Origin: CAYPGJ01 sp050174775
GTDB lineage: Bacteria; Planctomycetota; Phycisphaerae; Phycisphaerales; UBA1924
Assembly: GCA_050174775.1 (NCBI GenBank)
Contig: JBFXJP010000001.1
Coordinates: forward strand, 558,001-622,000
Direction: 5' to 3'
DNA: 64,000 nt
This document shows, piece by piece, positions 8,369 to 16,772 of this stretch. How positions within the stretch are numbered: position 1 is the stretch's first letter; each line of letters starts with the position of its first letter. A model generated the notes under the pieces. That model saw only the letters and a program-made list of their open reading frames with translations. It did not search any database and was not told the DNA's origin. The position numbers and the translations under genes are program-made.

Positions 8369-9577
8369 CAGGGAGTCGGGGATTGCGGTGTGGAGATCGA
8401 CGGTGGCGCCTGAGACGTCGATGGGGCCGAGGCCTGGGCGGTGTGCGCGGAGGAGGTGGATGAGGGAGGCCATGTCTTCGCGGAGTGGTGCGGTGAAGCG
8501 CATGGGGGTCTGGGTGACGGGGTGGGTGAAGGCGAGGATGGTGGCGTGGAGGGCCTGGCGGGCGATGAGGGGAGTGGGGGAGGTGATGGCGTGTGGGGGG
8601 AGGACGTCGGAGGGGTGGAGGATGCGTCCGCCGTACATGTCGTCGCCGACGATGGGGTGGCCGAGCCAGGAGAGGTGGATGCGGATCTGGTGGGTGCGTC
8701 CGGTTTTGAGTTCTAGTTCGACGAGCGTGTAGCCGTTGTAGCGCTCGCGGACACGGTAGATGGTGACGGCGGGCTTGCCGAGGTGGTCGTGTCGGACGAC
8801 GTATTTCTCGCGGAGGCCTTTTTCGCGGGAGGGGTGCGGGCCGAGGGGTTGGTCGACGACGTCGGTGGGAGTTTCGATCTCGCCGTGGACGAGGGCGAGG
8901 TAGCGTTTGTCGACCTGTCGGCGTTCGAATTGCTTGCCGAGGCGCCAGTGGGGCTCGTCGCGCTTTGCGAAGACGATGACGCCGGAGGTGTGGCGGTCGA
9001 GTCTGTGGACGACGCCGGGGCGGGCGAAGTCTTCGCCGACGGAGGAGAGTGCGCCGCTGGTGTTGTGGAGGAAGTGGTGCGCGAGGGCGTTGAGCATGGT
9101 GCCCTTGAGGTGGGAGCGCGCGGGGTGGACGATGATGTCGGGTTGCTTGTTGAGGACGATGAGGTCGTCGTCCTCGTAGAGGACTTCGAGGGGGATGGGC
9201 TCGGGCTGGATGTCTTTGGCGGGGGGTGGGGGGACGATGACGTCGACGACGTCGCCCGCGCGGAGGCGGGTGGAGGCCTTGGGGAGACGGTTGTTGACGG
9301 TGACCGCTTCGTTGTCGATGAGCCGCTGGAGTTGGGTGCGGCTCATGAAGGGGATGCGGTCGGTGAGGTATTTGTCGAGGCGCTTGTCGAGGTCGCGCGA
9401 GAGGACGAAACGCACGCGGGTGGGTGCGTCGTCGGAGGATTCGTCGGCTGATGCGTCGGGGTCGTCGGCCTGCTTCGCGTCGTTGGCGGCGCGGATGATT
9501 GCGAGTGGGTCGACCTTGCCGCCCTGATCGATGAGGGAGGGCTTTGGCTTGGGGAGGTCTTCGGGCGCGCTCGTCAT
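8366..9577 (-). CDS. rluD: RluA/RluD-family rRNA pseudouridine synthase
   Basis: A 403-residue enzyme that would pseudouridylate 23S rRNA. An acidic N-terminal extension of about 50 residues (DDPDASADESSDD) precedes an S4 domain (residues 58-115, DKRLDKYLTDRIPFMSRTQLQRLIDNEAV). The catalytic domain contains the motif GVVHRLDRHTSGVIVFAK with its catalytic Asp, and later LKTGRTHQIRIHLSWLGHPIVGDDMYGG. RluD is the closest classical match, but RluC is not excluded. The start ATG overlaps the stop of the upstream TPR gene (ATGA), so translation is coupled. The long acidic N-terminus is unusual for the family. Confidence 0.9.
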   Translation of the reverse strand: MTSAPEDLPKPKPSLIDQGGKVDPLAIIRAANDAKQADDPDASADESSDDAPTRVRFVLSRDLDKRLDKYLTDRIPFMSRTQLQRLIDNEAVTVNNRLPKASTRLRAGDVVDVIVPPPPAKDIQPEPIPLEVLYEDDDLIVLNKQPDIIVHPARSHLKGTMLNALAHHFLHNTSGALSSVGEDFARPGVVHRLDRHTSGVIVFAKRDEPHWRLGKQFERRQVDKRYLALVHGEIETPTDVVDQPLGPHPSREKGLREKYVVRHDHLGKPAVTIYRVRERYNGYTLVELELKTGRTHQIRIHLSWLGHPIVGDDMYGGRILHPSDVLPPHAITSPTPLIARQALHATILAFTHPVTQTPMRFTAPLREDMASLIHLLRAHRPGLGPIDVSGATVDLHTAIPDSL

Positions 9578-10431
9578 TGCGGGGGAGCGGGGGGAGTCGA
9601 GGGCTCGGGCTCGGGAGTGGTTGGTTCGGGGTTGGAGGGCGCGGTGGGGTCCTGGGGGAGAGGGCCCTGGTCGGCCGGGACGGGTTGGTTGAGGAGGGAT
9701 TCGAATTCGGAGGGCGTGCCGAGGGGAGTGGTGGGGGATTCGTCAACGGGGCGCGCGGAGGCCTTGATGGCGTCGCGGGTGGCGAGGGGGGGGAGGGTCT
9801 TGGCGCGCTCGAGCCAGTCGGACTGGGTCTTGGCCTGTTCGGCAAAGCCCGGGAAGCCGGCGCCGGGGGCGGCGGCGATGATCTCGTCGTAGAGGCGCTT
9901 GGCGTCGTCGTGCTGGCCGAGGGATTCGAGCGCGGCGGCGAGGCCGAACTTGGCGGAGAAGGTGTGGATTGCGTACGCGGGCTTGGAGGAGGAGAGGGAG
10001 AGAGCCTGGGAGTAGAGGTCGCGCGCGAGCTCGAATTGCTTGGTGACGTCTTCGGGGGAGAGTGCGTCTGCGGGGTTGTCGGGTTTGCCTGCGGGGACGA
10101 TGCCGCGGATGCCGGCCATGAGGTAGATGTCGGCGGCGTCGAGGGTTGCGAGGATGGGGACGGCGCCGCGACCGGGGTGGTCGCGCGCGACACGGAGGAG
10201 GTTGTCAGGGGAGGCAGAGGTGGCCGCGGCCTGCCATTCGAGGTGTGCCTCGTCGAAGGCCTTGGCCTGGGCGCGCTGCCACCATTGCCAGCCGGCGTAT
10301 GCGCCTGCGATGACGGCGATGGCGAACAGGATGGGTGAGCCCCACTTCTTCAGCCAGTCGATGAAGTCGGTATTGAGGCGCGACTCTTCGAGGCCTGCAC
10401 CTTCGACGATCTTGGTTTGTCTCTGGTCCAT
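9574..10431 (-). CDS. Membrane-anchored TPR protein (YfgM-like)
   Basis: A 285-residue protein with a short cytoplasmic N-terminus, one membrane helix (residues 30-50, WGSPILFAIAVIAGAYAGWQWW) and a periplasmic region with TPR-like helices (DLYSQALSLSSSKPAYAIHTFSAKFGLAAALESLGQHDDAKRLY). A Pro/Thr/Glu-rich tail (PEPTTPEPEPSTPPAPPQ) ends it. The topology matches YfgM/Sec-associated tetratricopeptide proteins. A perfect TACAAT box at 10464-10469 lies upstream. Its stop overlaps the start of the RluD-type gene by four bases, so the two are co-translated. A scaffold or chaperone role is inferred from topology only. Confidence 0.75.
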   Translation of the reverse strand: MDQRQTKIVEGAGLEESRLNTDFIDWLKKWGSPILFAIAVIAGAYAGWQWWQRAQAKAFDEAHLEWQAAATSASPDNLLRVARDHPGRGAVPILATLDAADIYLMAGIRGIVPAGKPDNPADALSPEDVTKQFELARDLYSQALSLSSSKPAYAIHTFSAKFGLAAALESLGQHDDAKRLYDEIIAAAPGAGFPGFAEQAKTQSDWLERAKTLPPLATRDAIKASARPVDESPTTPLGTPSEFESLLNQPVPADQGPLPQDPTAPSNPEPTTPEPEPSTPPAPPQ

Positions 10432-10463
10432 GGGGGGTCCGTTGGGGTATGCGAAAGGGGGGG

Positions 10464-10469
10464 ATTGTA
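10464..10469 (-). promoter_or_regulatory. -10-like box TACAAT upstream of the TPR gene
   Basis: TACAAT reads on the minus strand in the 52-bp gap after ligA, 32 nt before the ATG at 10431. It probably starts the TPR-rluD transcript independently of ligA. Confidence 0.45.
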
Positions 10470-10483
10470 GACGAGGGTGAGAA

Positions 10484-12634
10484 TTACGTCGGGCGGGCGG
10501 AGTCGGGGAGTTCTTTGAGGAGTCGGGCTTCGTCCCAGACGGGGACGTTGAGGTCGCGGGCCTTGTCGAGTTTGGAGCCAGGGTCGCGGCCTGCGATGAC
10601 GATGTTTGTTTTGGAGGAGACGGAGCCTGTGACCTTGGCGCCGAGGGATTCGAGGAGTTCCTTCAGGGTGTCTCGTTCGAAGGCGTCGAGGGTTCCGGTG
10701 AGGACGATGGTTTGTCCTGTGAATGGGGTGTCGGGTGTGGAGGGTTTGGAGGAGGGCGGTTTGTAGTCGTGTGAGGTGAGGTCGACGCCGACGGAGGCGA
10801 GGTCCTTGAAGGTGTGGTGGGCCTGCTTGCTGTGGAGGTATTCGTGGACGACGTGGGCGGTGAGGGCGCCGAGGCCGGTTTCGGGTCGGTTCTTGGGGTC
10901 GGGGTCGAAGCCGAGTGATTTGGCTTCGTCCTTCTTGAGGGTCTTGGGGCGGAGGAGTGTTTCGGGGGCGTCGAGGAGGGCGTCGATGTCGGGGAAGAGG
11001 CGCGCGAGTTGTTTGGCTGTTGCGGAGCCGACGTGACGGATGCCCATGCCTGCGAGGACTCGGGCGAGGCCTTGGGACTTTGCGGCTTCGATGCCGGTGA
11101 GGAGGTTGTCGACCTTCTTTTCGCCCATGCGTTCGAGGGCGAGGAGTTCATCGCGATGGTTGTGGAGGAGGAAGATGTCGGCGAAGCGGTTGAGGGGGAT
11201 GGCGGATTCGGCGCGGATCTGATCGATGGTTTTTTCGCCGAGGCCTTCGATGTCCATCTGGCCTCGCCCCGCGAACCAGATGAGTTTCTCGCGGATCTGT
11301 GCGGGGCACTCGGGGTTGACGCATCGGCGCGCGGTTTCGCGGCCGTCTTCCTCTTCGATCTCGACGGGGCCGGAGCAGACGGGGCAGTGTGTCGGGGGCT
11401 TGAGGGGTTTGGAGGACTTGTCGCGCTTGTTGTCGGGGGCGGGGCCCAGGACCTGGGGGATGATCTCGCCGGCTTTTTCCACGAGGACTGTGTCGCCGAT
11501 GCGGATGTCGCGCTCGTGGAGGAGGCCGAAGTTGTGGAGTGAGGCGTGCTGGACGATGGTGCCTGCGATCAGGACGGGCTCCATGACGGCGCGCGGGGTG
11601 ATCTTGCCGGTCTTGCCGACATGGAGGTCGATGTCGAGGAGTTTGGTGGTCTTGCGTTCGGCCGGGTACTTGAAGGCGATGCACCAGCGGGGTGATTTGG
11701 AGGTGGTTCCGAGGGCGCGTTGGAGCGCGAAGGAATCGACACGGACGACGACACCGTCGACGGCATAGGGGAGTTTGGCGCGTCGTTGGTCGAAGTCGTG
11801 GATGAACTTGATGACGTCGTCGACGGATGCGCAGCGCTTCCAGCCGGTGTTTGCGGGGATGGAGAGGGTGGGGAGTGCTTTGAGGAAGTCGGAGTAGGAG
11901 TCGAAGGCGTCGTCGGGGTCGATTTGACCGCGGCCGTGGGCGACGAAGCCGAGGCGGCGCTGGGCGACGGCTTTGGGGTCGAGTTGCTTGAGTGTTCCTG
12001 CGCAGGCGTTGCGCGGGTTCATGAAGGGCTCGAGGTCGGCTTCCTCGCGTTCGTTGTTGATGCGTTCGAACTCGGCTGTGGGGATGTAGACCTCTCCGCG
12101 GACTTCGAGGACTTTTGGGGGCTTGCCGTCGAGTCTGAGGGGGATGGCGCGGATGGTGCGCGCGTTGGTGGTGATGTCGTCGCCTTTTTGTCCATCGCCT
12201 CGGGTGAGGGCGCGGACGAGGTCTCCGTTTTCGTAGCGGAGGGAGATGGCGACGCCGTCGATTTTGGCGTCACAGACGAAGGCGAGGTCGGGGGCGTTGG
12301 TCGTGTCGAAGAGGCCGTCGCCGGGGGTGGCGAGCGGCTTGGCGACGCGGGCGGCCCAGGCGCGGACATCCTCCTCGGAGTAGGAGTTGTCGATGGAGAG
12401 CATGGGCACGGCGTGGGGGAGGGTCCGGAACTTATCGATGGGGTCGCCGCCGACCCGGTTGGTGGGGCTGGAGGGGTCGTTGCATTCGGGGTGTTCGGCT
12501 TCGAGCTTCTGGAGCTGTGCGAGTTTCTCGTCGAACTCGCGGTCGGTCATGAAGGGGGCGTTGTCGACGAAGTACGCCTTGTTGGCGCGGTGGAGCTCCT
12601 CGCGGAGGCGTCGGATGCGCGACTCGGTGGTCAC
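10484..12634 (-). CDS. ligA: NAD-dependent DNA ligase LigA
   Basis: A 716-residue LigA that seals nicks using NAD+. The layout is an N-terminal Ia domain (LREELHRANKAYFVDNAPFMTDREFDE), a nucleotidyltransferase domain with adenylation Lys124 in the AKIDG motif and GDGQKGDDIT, an OB fold (IGDTVLVEKAGEIIPQV), a four-Cys zinc finger (CPVC...CVNPEC), helix-hairpin-helix repeats around IRHVGSATAKQLA, and a C-terminal BRCT domain (GQTIVLTGTLDAFERDTLKELLESLGAKV). The GTG at 12634 is the start that fits the Ia domain. TACGAT lies 6 nt upstream and no Shine-Dalgarno is present, so the transcript is probably leaderless. It is slightly longer than the usual 670 residues. Confidence 0.96.
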   Translation of the reverse strand: MTTESRIRRLREELHRANKAYFVDNAPFMTDREFDEKLAQLQKLEAEHPECNDPSSPTNRVGGDPIDKFRTLPHAVPMLSIDNSYSEEDVRAWAARVAKPLATPGDGLFDTTNAPDLAFVCDAKIDGVAISLRYENGDLVRALTRGDGQKGDDITTNARTIRAIPLRLDGKPPKVLEVRGEVYIPTAEFERINNEREEADLEPFMNPRNACAGTLKQLDPKAVAQRRLGFVAHGRGQIDPDDAFDSYSDFLKALPTLSIPANTGWKRCASVDDVIKFIHDFDQRRAKLPYAVDGVVVRVDSFALQRALGTTSKSPRWCIAFKYPAERKTTKLLDIDLHVGKTGKITPRAVMEPVLIAGTIVQHASLHNFGLLHERDIRIGDTVLVEKAGEIIPQVLGPAPDNKRDKSSKPLKPPTHCPVCSGPVEIEEEDGRETARRCVNPECPAQIREKLIWFAGRGQMDIEGLGEKTIDQIRAESAIPLNRFADIFLLHNHRDELLALERMGEKKVDNLLTGIEAAKSQGLARVLAGMGIRHVGSATAKQLARLFPDIDALLDAPETLLRPKTLKKDEAKSLGFDPDPKNRPETGLGALTAHVVHEYLHSKQAHHTFKDLASVGVDLTSHDYKPPSSKPSTPDTPFTGQTIVLTGTLDAFERDTLKELLESLGAKVTGSVSSKTNIVIAGRDPGSKLDKARDLNVPVWDEARLLKELPDSARPT

Positions 12635-12639
12635 GCCGG

Positions 12640-12646
12640 TATCGTA
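12640..12646. promoter_or_regulatory. Overlapping divergent -10 boxes of ligA and folD
   Basis: The 19-bp gap between the ligA GTG (12634, minus) and the folD ATG (12654, plus) contains TATCGT on the plus strand (12640-12645), 8 nt from folD. TACGAT lies on the minus strand (12646-12641), 6 nt from ligA. The two share five base pairs and lie partly within the 8-bp palindrome TCGTACGA. Both spacings fit leaderless transcripts. Confidence 0.5.
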
Positions 12647-12653
12647 CGAGAGA

Positions 12654-13523
12654 ATGAGCGGAGCACGGATCATCGACGGGAAGGCGCTGGCTGCGGCGCA
12701 TCGTGAGCGGATCGGGGCGCGGGCGGGCGCGTTGCGGAAGGGGGGGCGGGCTGCGCGGCTGGACGCGGTGCTGGTGGCGGACGGGGACAACGCGTCGCGG
12801 GTGTACGCCGAGAATCAGGCCAAGACGTGCGCTGCGCTGGGGATCGACCACCGTCTGCACGAGTTGCCCGCGGGGAGCCGGTATGACGACATCGCGGGGC
12901 GCGTGCTGCTGCTCTCGTCGGATGACGACGTGACGGGCATCATGGTGCACCTGCCGCTGCCTTCGGGGGTGGATGCGCCGCGGGTGCAGTCGCTGATCGC
13001 GCCGGAGAAGGACGTGGAGGGGGTGAACCCGGCCAACATCGGGAACATCGTGTACGGGCGGTCTTCGCTGGTGCCTTGCACGGCTCTGGCCACGCTGAAG
13101 ATGGTCGAGTCGACGGACGTGAGCCTGAAGGGGAAGACGTGTGTGGTGGTGGGTGCGTCGAACATCGTGGGAAAGCCGATCGCGGTGCTGCTGATGCGGC
13201 ACGAGGCCACGGTGGTGTCGTGCAACAAGTTCACGAGGGGAATTGAAGGGTTGGCGCGCGAGGCGGACGTGCTGATCGGCGCGGCGGGCGTGCCGGGGTT
13301 GATCACGAAGGAGTGGGTGAAGCCGGGTGCGATCGTGGTGGATGTGGGCGCGACGCGCGTGGAGCAGCCTGACGGGACGATGAAGACGGTGGGGGACGTG
13401 CGGTTTGATGAGGTGCGCGCGGTTGCGGGGTGGGTGTCGCCAGTGCCGGGGGGAGTGGGGCCGATGACGGTGGCGATGTTGCTGGACAACGTGGTGACGG
13501 CTGCTGAGGGCGGACGGGTTTGA
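12654..13523 (+). CDS. folD: Bifunctional methylene-THF dehydrogenase/methenyl-THF cyclohydrolase FolD
   Basis: A 289-residue cytoplasmic enzyme interconverting 5,10-methylene-, methenyl- and 10-formyl-tetrahydrofolate. Family landmarks are YAENQAKTCAALGI (catalytic Tyr/Lys region), VTGIMVHLPLPSGVD, PEKDVEGVNPANIG, PCTALATLKM, the NADP-binding GASNIVGKPIAVLLMRHEATVVSCNKFT, and the C-terminal PVPGGVGPMTVAMLLDN. Its length is normal for FolD. The ATG at 12654 starts directly at GARIIDGKALAA and lies 8 nt from a -10-like TATCGT, with no Shine-Dalgarno. It feeds one-carbon units that MetF, elsewhere in the window, directs to methionine. Confidence 0.95.
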   Translation: MSGARIIDGKALAAAHRERIGARAGALRKGGRAARLDAVLVADGDNASRVYAENQAKTCAALGIDHRLHELPAGSRYDDIAGRVLLLSSDDDVTGIMVHLPLPSGVDAPRVQSLIAPEKDVEGVNPANIGNIVYGRSSLVPCTALATLKMVESTDVSLKGKTCVVVGASNIVGKPIAVLLMRHEATVVSCNKFTRGIEGLAREADVLIGAAGVPGLITKEWVKPGAIVVDVGATRVEQPDGTMKTVGDVRFDEVRAVAGWVSPVPGGVGPMTVAMLLDNVVTAAEGGRV

Positions 13524-13580
13524 CCTGAGGGGCCCGGGGCTCTTCAATAGGACAGCGAACGGGGGGACACAGGAGGTTTC

Positions 13581-13862
13581 ATGTTTCTGGCGCTCGGCAT
13601 GCCTCAGGGTTGGGAGTGGCTGATCATTCTGGCGATCGGACTGTTGCTGTTCGGCCGGAAGCTGCCTGAGGTGGGTCGTTCGCTGGGTCGTGGGATCGTG
13701 GAGTTCAAGAAGGGGATCAAGGGGATCGAGGAGGAGATCGAGGCGGAGTCGAACCCGCCTGCCCCGAAGAAGCAGCTCGAGAGTGATGCGCGGTCGGTGT
13801 CCCGCGGTGATTTCTCGACGGCGCCGAAGGCCGCGGTGCATGCCGAGGGCGAGGGCAACTGA
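13581..13862 (+). CDS. tatA: Twin-arginine translocase subunit TatA/E
   Basis: A 93-residue TatA-type protein. A single membrane helix (about residues 9-24, GWEWLIILAIGLLLFG) is followed by the conserved hinge FGRKLPEVGRSLGRGIVEFKKGIK, an amphipathic helix and a polar tail. It would form the Tat pore ring with TatC, which is not in this window. A good AGGAGG lies 6-7 nt before the ATG, and a TAGGAC box is about 40 nt upstream. A potential Tat substrate is the phosphoesterase at 38347. Confidence 0.92.
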   Translation: MFLALGMPQGWEWLIILAIGLLLFGRKLPEVGRSLGRGIVEFKKGIKGIEEEIEAESNPPAPKKQLESDARSVSRGDFSTAPKAAVHAEGEGN

Positions 13863-13883
13863 GGCTCTTGCGCGCGTGAGGAT

Positions 13884-14516
13884 TCAGGGGGTGTGGGACG
13901 GGCGGAGCATATCCGCGGCGTCCTTGAGAATTTCCGCGATGAGGATGGTGGCGGAGGCGGGGCCTGCGGCCGCGTTGTGGAGGAGGGTCTGCGCGTAGTG
14001 GAGCGCGTCGGGGCTGTTGACCGCGTCGGCGAAGTGGACGAAGGGGGCGATGCACCAGGGTCGGTTGGTGGCGTTGTCGGGCTGTGTGTGTTCGAGGTGC
14101 CAGGAGATGGCGGAGAAGACGCGGTCCATCCAGTCGGGGCGGTGTTCGCGTTCGGCGTGGCGCCAGAGGGCGTGGAGGGCGCAGAGTTCGCCCTCGGTCC
14201 AGACTTCGATGGTGTCGTAGACGTCTCGTCGGAGGAGGGGGGCGCGGGCGGCCTGATCGGAGGAGGCGCGGAGGACGAGGTCGGCGTTGAGGGTGTCGGT
14301 GTGGAGCGCCCACCAGAGGGCCGCGTCGGGGGCCGGGGATTTTGGTGGGGTTATGTGACCGGGCGCGTGGAGGCGCCTGTGGAGGAGGAAGGGGGTGGCC
14401 GCGTCGAGGGGCCCTGGGTTGGTCGGGAGGGGGGCCGGCGCGGGGGCGGCGGAGCGCAGGCGCGCGGCGTGGTGGTCGAGGATTTCGTGCCAGGCGGGAG
14501 GGGAGTGGGGGTGCAT
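13884..14516 (-). CDS. Conserved-looking hypothetical protein
   Basis: A 210-residue soluble protein, convergent with tatA. It has strongly C-ending codons like its minus-strand neighbours, which supports coding. It is His-, Ala- and Trp-rich, with helical stretches (ALWWALHTDTLNADLVLRASSDQAARAPLL, TEGELCALHALWRHAEREHRPDWMDRVFSAISWHLEHTQPDN). No motif was recognised and there is no signal peptide. The start at 14516 abuts the divergent zinc-ribbon gene 46 bp away. Confidence 0.65.
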   Translation of the reverse strand: MHPHSPPAWHEILDHHAARLRSAAPAPAPLPTNPGPLDAATPFLLHRRLHAPGHITPPKSPAPDAALWWALHTDTLNADLVLRASSDQAARAPLLRRDVYDTIEVWTEGELCALHALWRHAEREHRPDWMDRVFSAISWHLEHTQPDNATNRPWCIAPFVHFADAVNSPDALHYAQTLLHNAAAGPASATILIAEILKDAADMLRPSHTP

Positions 14517-14549
14517 GGGTGTGTTCGTTGATTCGGGGGTGTGCGCGCG

Positions 14550-14555
14550 TATATT
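14550..14555 (+). promoter_or_regulatory. -10-like box TATATT before the zinc-ribbon gene
   Basis: TATATT ends 7 nt before the ATG at 14563, and no Shine-Dalgarno is present. It is a good candidate for a leaderless promoter. Confidence 0.5.
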
Positions 14556-14562
14556 GCAGCGT

Positions 14563-14943
14563 ATGCCCCGCGTTGGTCCGAAGGTCGCGACGTGGCAGAC
14601 GGTGCGGATGTGCCCTTGCTGTGGCTACCGGGGCGCGGAGTTGCAGGGGGCGTCGGGGCAGCGCGAGGTGACGTGCGGTTCGTGTGGCGGGGATTTGTAC
14701 ACGCGCCCGCCGCGCTCGTACGCCGAGATGGAAGAGATCCCGGACGATGACGCGTCGTCGCTCGAGCCGGTGTGGCTGGAGGCTATTCCTGCGGCTGTGC
14801 TTGGGGATTCGGTGTTCGAGGCTGCGGTGACGCGGCGTCGGGCGCCTCGGAGGGTGTGGGGGTTGGTGTGGAAGGGGATGGCGTTGATCGGGTTCGGCTT
14901 TGCGCTCGGCGCGGCGTGCTGGAGCGCGTTCGGCACGATGTGA
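14563..14943 (+). CDS. Zinc-ribbon protein with C-terminal membrane anchor
   Basis: A 126-residue protein. The N-terminal zinc ribbon has two Cys pairs (CPCCGYRG and CGSCGGDLY, about residues 18-42). An acidic linker (EMEEIPDDDASS) follows, and one membrane helix near the C-terminus (GMALIGFGFALGAACWSAFG) would tether the ribbon to the inner face of the membrane. No partner is obvious. A TATATT box sits 7 nt upstream. Confidence 0.75.
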   Translation: MPRVGPKVATWQTVRMCPCCGYRGAELQGASGQREVTCGSCGGDLYTRPPRSYAEMEEIPDDDASSLEPVWLEAIPAAVLGDSVFEAAVTRRRAPRRVWGLVWKGMALIGFGFALGAACWSAFGTM

Positions 14944-15005
14944 CGGGTGCGCGTATCTTCGGGGGATACCTGAGCGTGGATTTGCGGGGTTGAGAGGAGT
15001 GCGCG

Positions 15006-16439
15006 ATGTCTGTCGACAGCGTTCTGGCGTGGCTTGATCAGCACGAGAAGGATTCGATCGGTCGGTTGTTCGACTGGTTGCGGATTCCGAGCGTGAGCAC
15101 GGACCCGAAGTATGCGGGTGATTGCCGGAAGGCCGCGGAGTGGTGCGCCGGGAAGCTGCGCGAGGCGGGGCTGGACGCGGTGCTGCGGGAGACGGGGACG
15201 AAGGAGAAGGCGGGCCATCCGATCGTGCTGGCGCATTGCCCCGGCGCGAAGGGGTACCAGGGGCCGCACGTTTTGTTCTACGGGCATTACGACGTGCAGC
15301 CTGCGGACCCTGTGGAGCTGTGGGAGAGCCCGCCGTTTGAGCCGGTGATCAAGCCTGCGGTGCAGGGCGGGCCTGGGGAGCGCGTGGTGGCGCGCGGCGC
15401 GAACGACGACAAGGGGCAGGTGTCGATGTTCCTCGAGGCGTTGCTGGCATGGAAGCACGCGCACGGGGAGGCGCCGGTGAAGATGACGGTGCTGATCGAG
15501 GGTGAGGAGGAGTCGGGGTCGGTGAATCTGTACCGGTTCCTTGATGAGAACAAGGGGGAACTCGGGAAGGCGGACGTGTGCGTGATCTCGGACACGGGGA
15601 TGCCTGCGGCGGATCGTCCGGCGATCACGTACGGGGTGCGCGGGCTGTCGTACTTCGAGGTGACGCTGCATGGTCCGGATCAGGACCTGCACTCGGGGCT
15701 GTGGGGGGGGAGGGCGCCGAACCCGAACAATGAGCTTGCGAAGGTGCTGGCGCAGTTGTGGGATGAGAAGCGTCGCGTGCAGGTGCCGGGGTTCTATGAC
15801 GACGTGCGCGAGCCGAGCAAGGAGGAGCGGGCTGCGTGGGCGAAGCTGGGCTTGGATGCGGGGCCGGCGCTTGCGAAGATCGGGTTGAAGCCTGAGGCGG
15901 ACATCGGTGAGGCGGGGTGGACGTCGGTGGAGCGCGAGTGGGCGCGGCCGACGGCGGACGTGAACGGGATCTGGGGCGGGTACATCGGGGCGGGCGCGAA
16001 GACGGTGATCCCGGCGAAGGCGTCGGCGAAGGTGTCGTTCCGGTTGGTGGCGGATCAGGACCCCAAGAAGGTGTCGGCGGGGTTCCGGAAGTTTCTGGAG
16101 GAGCGGACGCCGCCGGGGTGTCGGTGGGAGATCACGGACTTGTCGGGGGGCGCGCCTGCGACAGTGGCGACGGACTCGGCGCATTTGTTGGCGGCGCGGC
16201 GGGCGTTGAAGGCGGCTGCGGGCGTGGAGCCGGTGCTCATCAAGTCGGGGGGTTCGATCCCTGTGGTGGGATCGCTGAAGAGCAAGCTGGGGATGGACAC
16301 GATCTTGATGGGGTTCGGGCTGGAAGATGACCGCGTGCATTCGCCGAACGAGAAGTTCGAGCTGGCGTGCTGGCGGATGGGATCGCGAGCGCACGCGCGG
16401 CTGATCGATGAGTTTTCGAGGATGACGTCGGCGAAGTGA
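15006..16439 (+). CDS. M20 family metallopeptidase (dipeptidase/ArgE-DapE type)
   Basis: A 477-residue cytoplasmic zinc hydrolase. Metal-binding motifs are visible in order: FYGHYDVQPAD (His and Asp, about residues 95-105), ARGANDDKGQ (bridging Asp), IEGEEESGS (catalytic Glu pair), ISDTGMP, and a late HSPNEKFEL His. The dimerisation domain contains DLHSGLWGGRAPNPNNELAKVL. The length and GANDDKGQ/HSGLWGG motifs match the dipeptidase-like M20 subgroup rather than DapE. It probably cleaves short peptides or acylated amino acids. GAGAGGAG precedes the ATG. Confidence 0.9.
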   Translation: MSVDSVLAWLDQHEKDSIGRLFDWLRIPSVSTDPKYAGDCRKAAEWCAGKLREAGLDAVLRETGTKEKAGHPIVLAHCPGAKGYQGPHVLFYGHYDVQPADPVELWESPPFEPVIKPAVQGGPGERVVARGANDDKGQVSMFLEALLAWKHAHGEAPVKMTVLIEGEEESGSVNLYRFLDENKGELGKADVCVISDTGMPAADRPAITYGVRGLSYFEVTLHGPDQDLHSGLWGGRAPNPNNELAKVLAQLWDEKRRVQVPGFYDDVREPSKEERAAWAKLGLDAGPALAKIGLKPEADIGEAGWTSVEREWARPTADVNGIWGGYIGAGAKTVIPAKASAKVSFRLVADQDPKKVSAGFRKFLEERTPPGCRWEITDLSGGAPATVATDSAHLLAARRALKAAAGVEPVLIKSGGSIPVVGSLKSKLGMDTILMGFGLEDDRVHSPNEKFELACWRMGSRAHARLIDEFSRMTSAK

Positions 16440-16446
16440 GGGGCGG

Positions 16447-16710
16447 TCAGGCGGCCTTCTTGGCGCGCTCCATGGCTTCCTGCGCGGCTTCGAGGGAGAC
16501 GGCGCCTTCGTCGGTGACGTCGGCGTCCTCGAGCATTTCCTTCACGCGCCGGTCGTATTCCTTGCGGAGCTTGTCGGCGGCCAGTGCAACGTCCTGGAGC
16601 GCGCACTCGTAGTTGATGAGGGCTGAGAGCGCGCGGAGGGCGCCGAGTGCGGCGACGGCGATGATGCCGGCGATGATGATCCAGAGTTCGAGGGAGATGG
16701 AGGGTTGCAC
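16447..16710 (-). CDS. Small single-pass membrane protein with coiled coil
   Basis: An 87-residue protein. An N-terminal membrane helix (residues 8-30, LELWIIIAGIIAVAALGALRALS) is followed by a charged helix (LAADKLRKEYDRRVKEMLEDADVTDEGAVSLEAAQEAMERAKKAA) likely to form a coiled coil. No family was recognised. It starts 62 bp from the divergent 766-residue gene and ends 7 bp from the convergent M20 peptidase. Confidence 0.7.
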   Translation of the reverse strand: MQPSISLELWIIIAGIIAVAALGALRALSALINYECALQDVALAADKLRKEYDRRVKEMLEDADVTDEGAVSLEAAQEAMERAKKAA

Positions 16711-16751
16711 GTTGTGGAGATCGGCGCGCGGAGGGGTCGGCTTGAGGCCGA

Positions 16752-16757
16752 TAGAAT
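16752..16757 (+). promoter_or_regulatory. -10-like box TAGAAT before the 766-residue gene
   Basis: TAGAAT ends 15 nt before the GTG at 16773, in the short divergent gap. The -35 is not recognisable. Confidence 0.4.
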
Positions 16758-16772
16758 CGGGCGTGAGGGCGC

